The notes under the pieces are model-generated. The model was not told where the DNA came from. It made no database searches and saw nothing but the letters and a program-made list of their open reading frames with translations. Below are positions 61,124-64,000 of a stretch of 64,000 bases of DNA, in pieces; positions within the stretch are counted from its first letter, which is position 1; each line of letters opens with the position of its first letter. This DNA is from Terriglobales bacterium (lineage in GTDB: Bacteria; Acidobacteriota; Terriglobia; Terriglobales; Acidobacteriaceae), in assembly GCA_035691485.1 (NCBI GenBank), contig DASSIZ010000117.1, positions 62,001 to 126,000 of the forward strand, read 5' to 3'. Made by a program: the position numbers and the translations under genes.

Positions 61124-63202
61124 ATGCAACGCAAGCAACTGACGATCCTGCTGATCGTACTCGCCTGTGCAGTATCGGCCTCGGTCTGGGCCGGCAGTAA
61201 GAGAAAAGATAAAGACAAAAAAGCTGCGGCTGTGCCGCAAATGGATGAGCGGCAGCGGGCCATACACGCGCTGAACCGGTTGACCTTTGGGCCGCGTCCG
61301 GGCGACGTGGACCGGGTGGCGGCAATGGGCGTGAACAAGTGGATCGAGCAGCAGCTGCATCCGGAAAAAATCGATGACTCCGCGTTGGAAGCGCGGCTGG
61401 AGCCGCTGCGCACGCTGCGAATGGATGCGCGCCAGCTGGTGGAGAACTTCCCTCCTCCGCAAGTCATCAAGCAGGTCGCGGAAGGAAAGAAGTCCATGCC
61501 GTCGGACAAGGCGGAGCGCGCGATCTACGAAACCCAGGTCGAGAAATACCACAACCAGCAAGAAAAGAAGGCGGCGAAGGCGGAACCGGTGAATCAAGCC
61601 GGCGATGACCAGGGGACGATGCTGACCGAGGAGCAACGGGCGGAGCGTCGCGAGGCGCGCATGTACGCACGAGAGCAGGTGGACAACATCCTGGCCCTAC
61701 CGACGCCGGACAAGCGCATGCAGGCGATTTTGGCAATGAAGCCCGAGCAGCGGCAGATGCTGGCCCGGGCCCTTCCACCGGAAGATCGGGAGCAGTTGAT
61801 GAACTCGCTGACGCCGCAACAACGCGAGCAGCTGATGGCGATGAATAACCCCCAGCAGGTGGTGGCGACGGAGCTGATGCAGGGCAAGATCCTGCGCGCG
61901 GCATACAGCGAACGGCAACTCGACGAGGTGATGACCGATTTCTGGTTCAACCACTTCAACGTGTTTATCGGCAAGGGAGCCGACCGTTACCTGGTAACGG
62001 AATACGAGCGCGATGTGATTCGTCCGCATGCTCTCGGCAAATTCCAGGACCTATTGATGGCGACCGCCAAGAGCCCTGCAATGCTGTTCTACCTGGACAA
62101 CTGGCAGAGCGTTGGACCGCGTTCGCAGGTCGGACTGGGCGAGGCGCCACGATCGATGAACAACCCTCGCATGCGGAATGGGCGGTTGGGAGGTCCGTTC
62201 GGCACCGGGCCGTTCGGCAGGCCGTATCCGTACCCACGGCCGCAGCAACGCGCGCCGCAGCAGACGCAGGCAAAGGGCAAGAAACAACAGCGCGGACTGA
62301 ACGAGAACTACGCGCGTGAAGTGATGGAACTGCACACGCTCGGCGTCGATGGCGGATACACGCAGAAAGACGTCACCGAACTGGCGCGGGTGCTGACCGG
62401 ATGGACAATCAAGGAGCCGCGGAAGGGCGGAGACTTCGAGTTCAACGAGCGCATGCACGAGCCGGGAACGAAGTTCGTGCTGGGACACAACATCAAGGAA
62501 CACGGTGAGGATGAAGGCAAGGAGATGCTGAAGCTGCTGGCGCATCATCCTTCGACGGCGCACTTCATCTCCAAAAAACTGGCCACGCGATTCGTGTCGG
62601 ATAATCCGCCGGAGGCTCTGGTCAATCGCATGGCGGAGACGTTCCTGAAGAGCGATGGGGACATCCGGCAGGTGCTGCGGACGATGTTCCAGTCGCCGGA
62701 ATTCTGGGCGCCGGAGGCGTTTCGAGCGAAGGTGAAAACGCCGCTGGAGTTCCTGGTTTCCGCGGTGCGGGCAAGCGGGGCCGATATCGCTAATGCAATG
62801 CCGCTGGTGCAGACGCTCAACCAGATGGGCATGCCGCTGTACGGAGCGCAGCCGCCGACCGGGTACTCGATGAAGGCTGAGACCTGGGTGAATTCGTCGG
62901 CGCTGCTGAACCGGATGAATTTCGCGCTGCGGTTCACGTCGGGAAGAATGCCGGGGATGTCGTTCGCGCCGGAGCGCGTGCTCGGATCCACGGAAGTTCC
63001 CTCCGACACGAACGTGGTTCTAGCGCGACTGGAAGACGCACTGCTGGCGGGAGACTTGTCGAAACAGACGCACGAGACAATTCTCAAGCACGCGATGGAA
63101 CCTGAGGTAACCGGGCGGGTGCTGGATGATCCGTCGCGTCCGGTGAATGCGGGAGTACTGGCAGGGCTGATTTTGGGGTCACCGGAATTTCAGAAACGCT
63201 GA
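61124..63202 (+). CDS. DUF1800-family exported protein
   Basis: 692 aa with a signal peptide (MQRKQLTILLIVLACAVSASVWAG) preceded by a GGAGAG site. Seen: HALNRLTFGPRPGDV at the start of the mature domain; a charged coiled-coil insertion (about 100-220); FWFNHFNVF; the NENYAREVMELHTLGVDGGYTQKDVTELARVLTGW-type block; and a C-terminal LLGSTEVPSDTNVV region. DUF1800 proteins have no assigned function. They are often paired with DUF1501 proteins, as here. Confidence 0.93.
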   Translation: MQRKQLTILLIVLACAVSASVWAGSKRKDKDKKAAAVPQMDERQRAIHALNRLTFGPRPGDVDRVAAMGVNKWIEQQLHPEKIDDSALEARLEPLRTLRMDARQLVENFPPPQVIKQVAEGKKSMPSDKAERAIYETQVEKYHNQQEKKAAKAEPVNQAGDDQGTMLTEEQRAERREARMYAREQVDNILALPTPDKRMQAILAMKPEQRQMLARALPPEDREQLMNSLTPQQREQLMAMNNPQQVVATELMQGKILRAAYSERQLDEVMTDFWFNHFNVFIGKGADRYLVTEYERDVIRPHALGKFQDLLMATAKSPAMLFYLDNWQSVGPRSQVGLGEAPRSMNNPRMRNGRLGGPFGTGPFGRPYPYPRPQQRAPQQTQAKGKKQQRGLNENYAREVMELHTLGVDGGYTQKDVTELARVLTGWTIKEPRKGGDFEFNERMHEPGTKFVLGHNIKEHGEDEGKEMLKLLAHHPSTAHFISKKLATRFVSDNPPEALVNRMAETFLKSDGDIRQVLRTMFQSPEFWAPEAFRAKVKTPLEFLVSAVRASGADIANAMPLVQTLNQMGMPLYGAQPPTGYSMKAETWVNSSALLNRMNFALRFTSGRMPGMSFAPERVLGSTEVPSDTNVVLARLEDALLAGDLSKQTHETILKHAMEPEVTGRVLDDPSRPVNAGVLAGLILGSPEFQKR

Positions 63203-63266
63203 TCGGTGGCCGGTTATGCATGGGTCCGTTGTCTCGCTCAGGATGACAGGAGTTCAGGAGTTTCGC

Positions 63267-64000
63267 ATGGCGATAACACGGAGAGTATTTCTCAAGGGCG
63301 GCGCGATCGCAGTGGTGGGCACGACAGTGGTGCCGGCATTTCTGCAGCGGGTGGCATTGGCATCGGACAAGGCGGCGACCGGCAAGAAACGGTTCGTCGT
63401 AATTTTTCAGCGCGGGGCGGCCGACGGGTTGAACATCGTGGTGCCGCACGCGGAACAGAGTTACTACTCGATGCGTCCGACGATCGCAATCCCGCGGCAG
63501 CAGGTGATTGATCTTGACGGATTCTTCGGATTGCACCCGGCGATGGCGTCATTCAAGCCGTTGTGGGACCAGGGACACCTGGCGATCGTGCACGCGGCCG
63601 GATCGCCGGACCCGACGCGCTCCCACTTTGACGCGCAGGATTACATGGAGTCGGGCACGCCGGGGCTGAAGTCCACCGAGGACGGCTGGCTGAACCGAGC
63701 GCTGCGCAACCCGGCGGAGAAAGATAACTCGCCGTTTCGCGCGATCGCGCTGGGCAGCGCGCTGCCGAGAATGCTGGCCGGGAGCGCGCCGGCGGTAGCC
63801 GTGAGCAACGTGAACGATTTCGGCGTGGGCGGGCGTAATCCGCAGGCGCAGCCGCTGTCCAACACATTCGAAGCAATGTATGACCATTCCGTGGACGCGG
63901 TGTTGCACGGCACCGGCCAGGAGACGTTCGACGCGGTGAAGATGCTGAAGTCGGCGGACCCGCAGAAGTACACGCCGGCGCCGGGCGCGAATTACCCGCG
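63267..64000 (+). CDS. DUF1501-family exported protein (3' end outside window)
   Basis: At least 244 residues, open at the window edge. Twin-arginine-type leader (TRRVFLKGGAIAVVG) with the AGGAG ribosome site eight bases upstream of ATG 63267, then KRFVVIFQRGAADGLNIVVPH, LHPAMASFKPLWDQGHLAIVHAAGSPDPTRSHFDAQDYME, all DUF1501 hallmarks (alkaline-phosphatase-like fold, possibly sulfatase-related). The Tat leader implies export of a folded, perhaps metal-containing enzyme. Starts 64 bases after the DUF1800 stop, so they form an operon. Confidence 0.88.
   Translation, partial: MAITRRVFLKGGAIAVVGTTVVPAFLQRVALASDKAATGKKRFVVIFQRGAADGLNIVVPHAEQSYYSMRPTIAIPRQQVIDLDGFFGLHPAMASFKPLWDQGHLAIVHAAGSPDPTRSHFDAQDYMESGTPGLKSTEDGWLNRALRNPAEKDNSPFRAIALGSALPRMLAGSAPAVAVSNVNDFGVGGRNPQAQPLSNTFEAMYDHSVDAVLHGTGQETFDAVKMLKSADPQKYTPAPGANYP

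Noticed and set aside
1-64000. CRISPR arrays, insertion sequences, prophage, rRNA and tRNA genes
   Set aside because: Looked for regular spaced repeats, transposase or integrase motifs and tRNA-like cloverleaf elements and found none that stand up.

Overview
The window reads as a chromosomal segment of a Gram-negative, GC-rich (roughly 60%) bacterium, most likely an acidobacterium (Acidobacteriota, Terriglobia/Koribacter-like). I infer this from gene style, not from a marker gene: an Omp85/BamA-like protein next to TamB, secreted M13, M28, M24 and M49-like peptidases, a DUF1800-DUF1501 pair, an MqnA/MqnD-type menaquinone protein, and many small intergenic palindromes and low-complexity repeats. 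Coding density is high. No stretch over 300 bases lacks a gene, and I see no rRNA, tRNA, CRISPR array, transposase, integrase or prophage. The content is mostly core or housekeeping.

Layout. 1-930: C-terminal part of a CPBP membrane protease, then a compact transcription unit (strong promoter, 17-residue lysine-rich peptide, terminator). 931-8119 (minus): a UvrD-type helicase-nuclease and the heat-shock operon hrcA-grpE-dnaJ-(membrane protein)-rsmE, preceded by a near-perfect CIRCE operator and a sigma70-type promoter. 8120-12829 (minus): an Mrp-type Fe-S carrier ATPase, cytochrome bd oxidase cydAB, an acyl-CoA thioesterase and an uncharacterised cysteine-motif protein. 12830-14615: palindromic repeats, a TPR protein, an SDR oxidoreductase and an ArsC/Spx-family reductase whose catalytic cysteine codon is an in-frame TGA followed by a SECIS-like hairpin. 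14826-21874: Omp85 protein plus TamB. 21955-30256: STAS protein, divergent argS/metG, tatD, menaquinone methyltransferase, a DUF-like membrane protein, aroB. 30385-37721: nadB, M13 peptidase, TerC, a membrane-Rieske fusion, tlyA, nadK. 37858-46107: amidohydrolase, lysA overlapping a GAF-GAF-SpoIIE phosphatase, deoC, M28 peptidase, PagL-like deacylase, YebC. 46252-50970: small hypothetical, half-length AI-2E transporter, Spy-like protein, beta-lactamase-fold hydrolase, NmrA-like protein, SRPBCC protein, MsrA lipoprotein. 51048-64000: secreted hypothetical, aminopeptidase P, a tiny membrane protein, bioY, MqnD-like enzyme, PilZ protein, M49-like peptidase, HAD hydrolase, GAF-HD-GYP protein, a monooxygenase-fold protein, DUF1800 and a DUF1501 gene running off the end.

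How the genes fit together. Cytochrome bd, the MqnD-like enzyme and the UbiE/MenG methyltransferase fit a menaquinone-based respiratory chain. nadB and nadK serve NAD(P) supply. Omp85, TamB, PagL and the secreted peptidases and lipoproteins serve the outer envelope. PilZ and HD-GYP genes lie within about 3 kb of each other and point to cyclic-di-GMP signalling.

The most unusual feature is the UGA-containing ArsC-family gene (14259-14615), a candidate selenoprotein. Next are the lysine-rich mini-gene with its own promoter and terminator (721-916), the Omp85 protein with apparently more than five POTRA repeats, and the cysteine-motif protein of unknown role (12308-12829).
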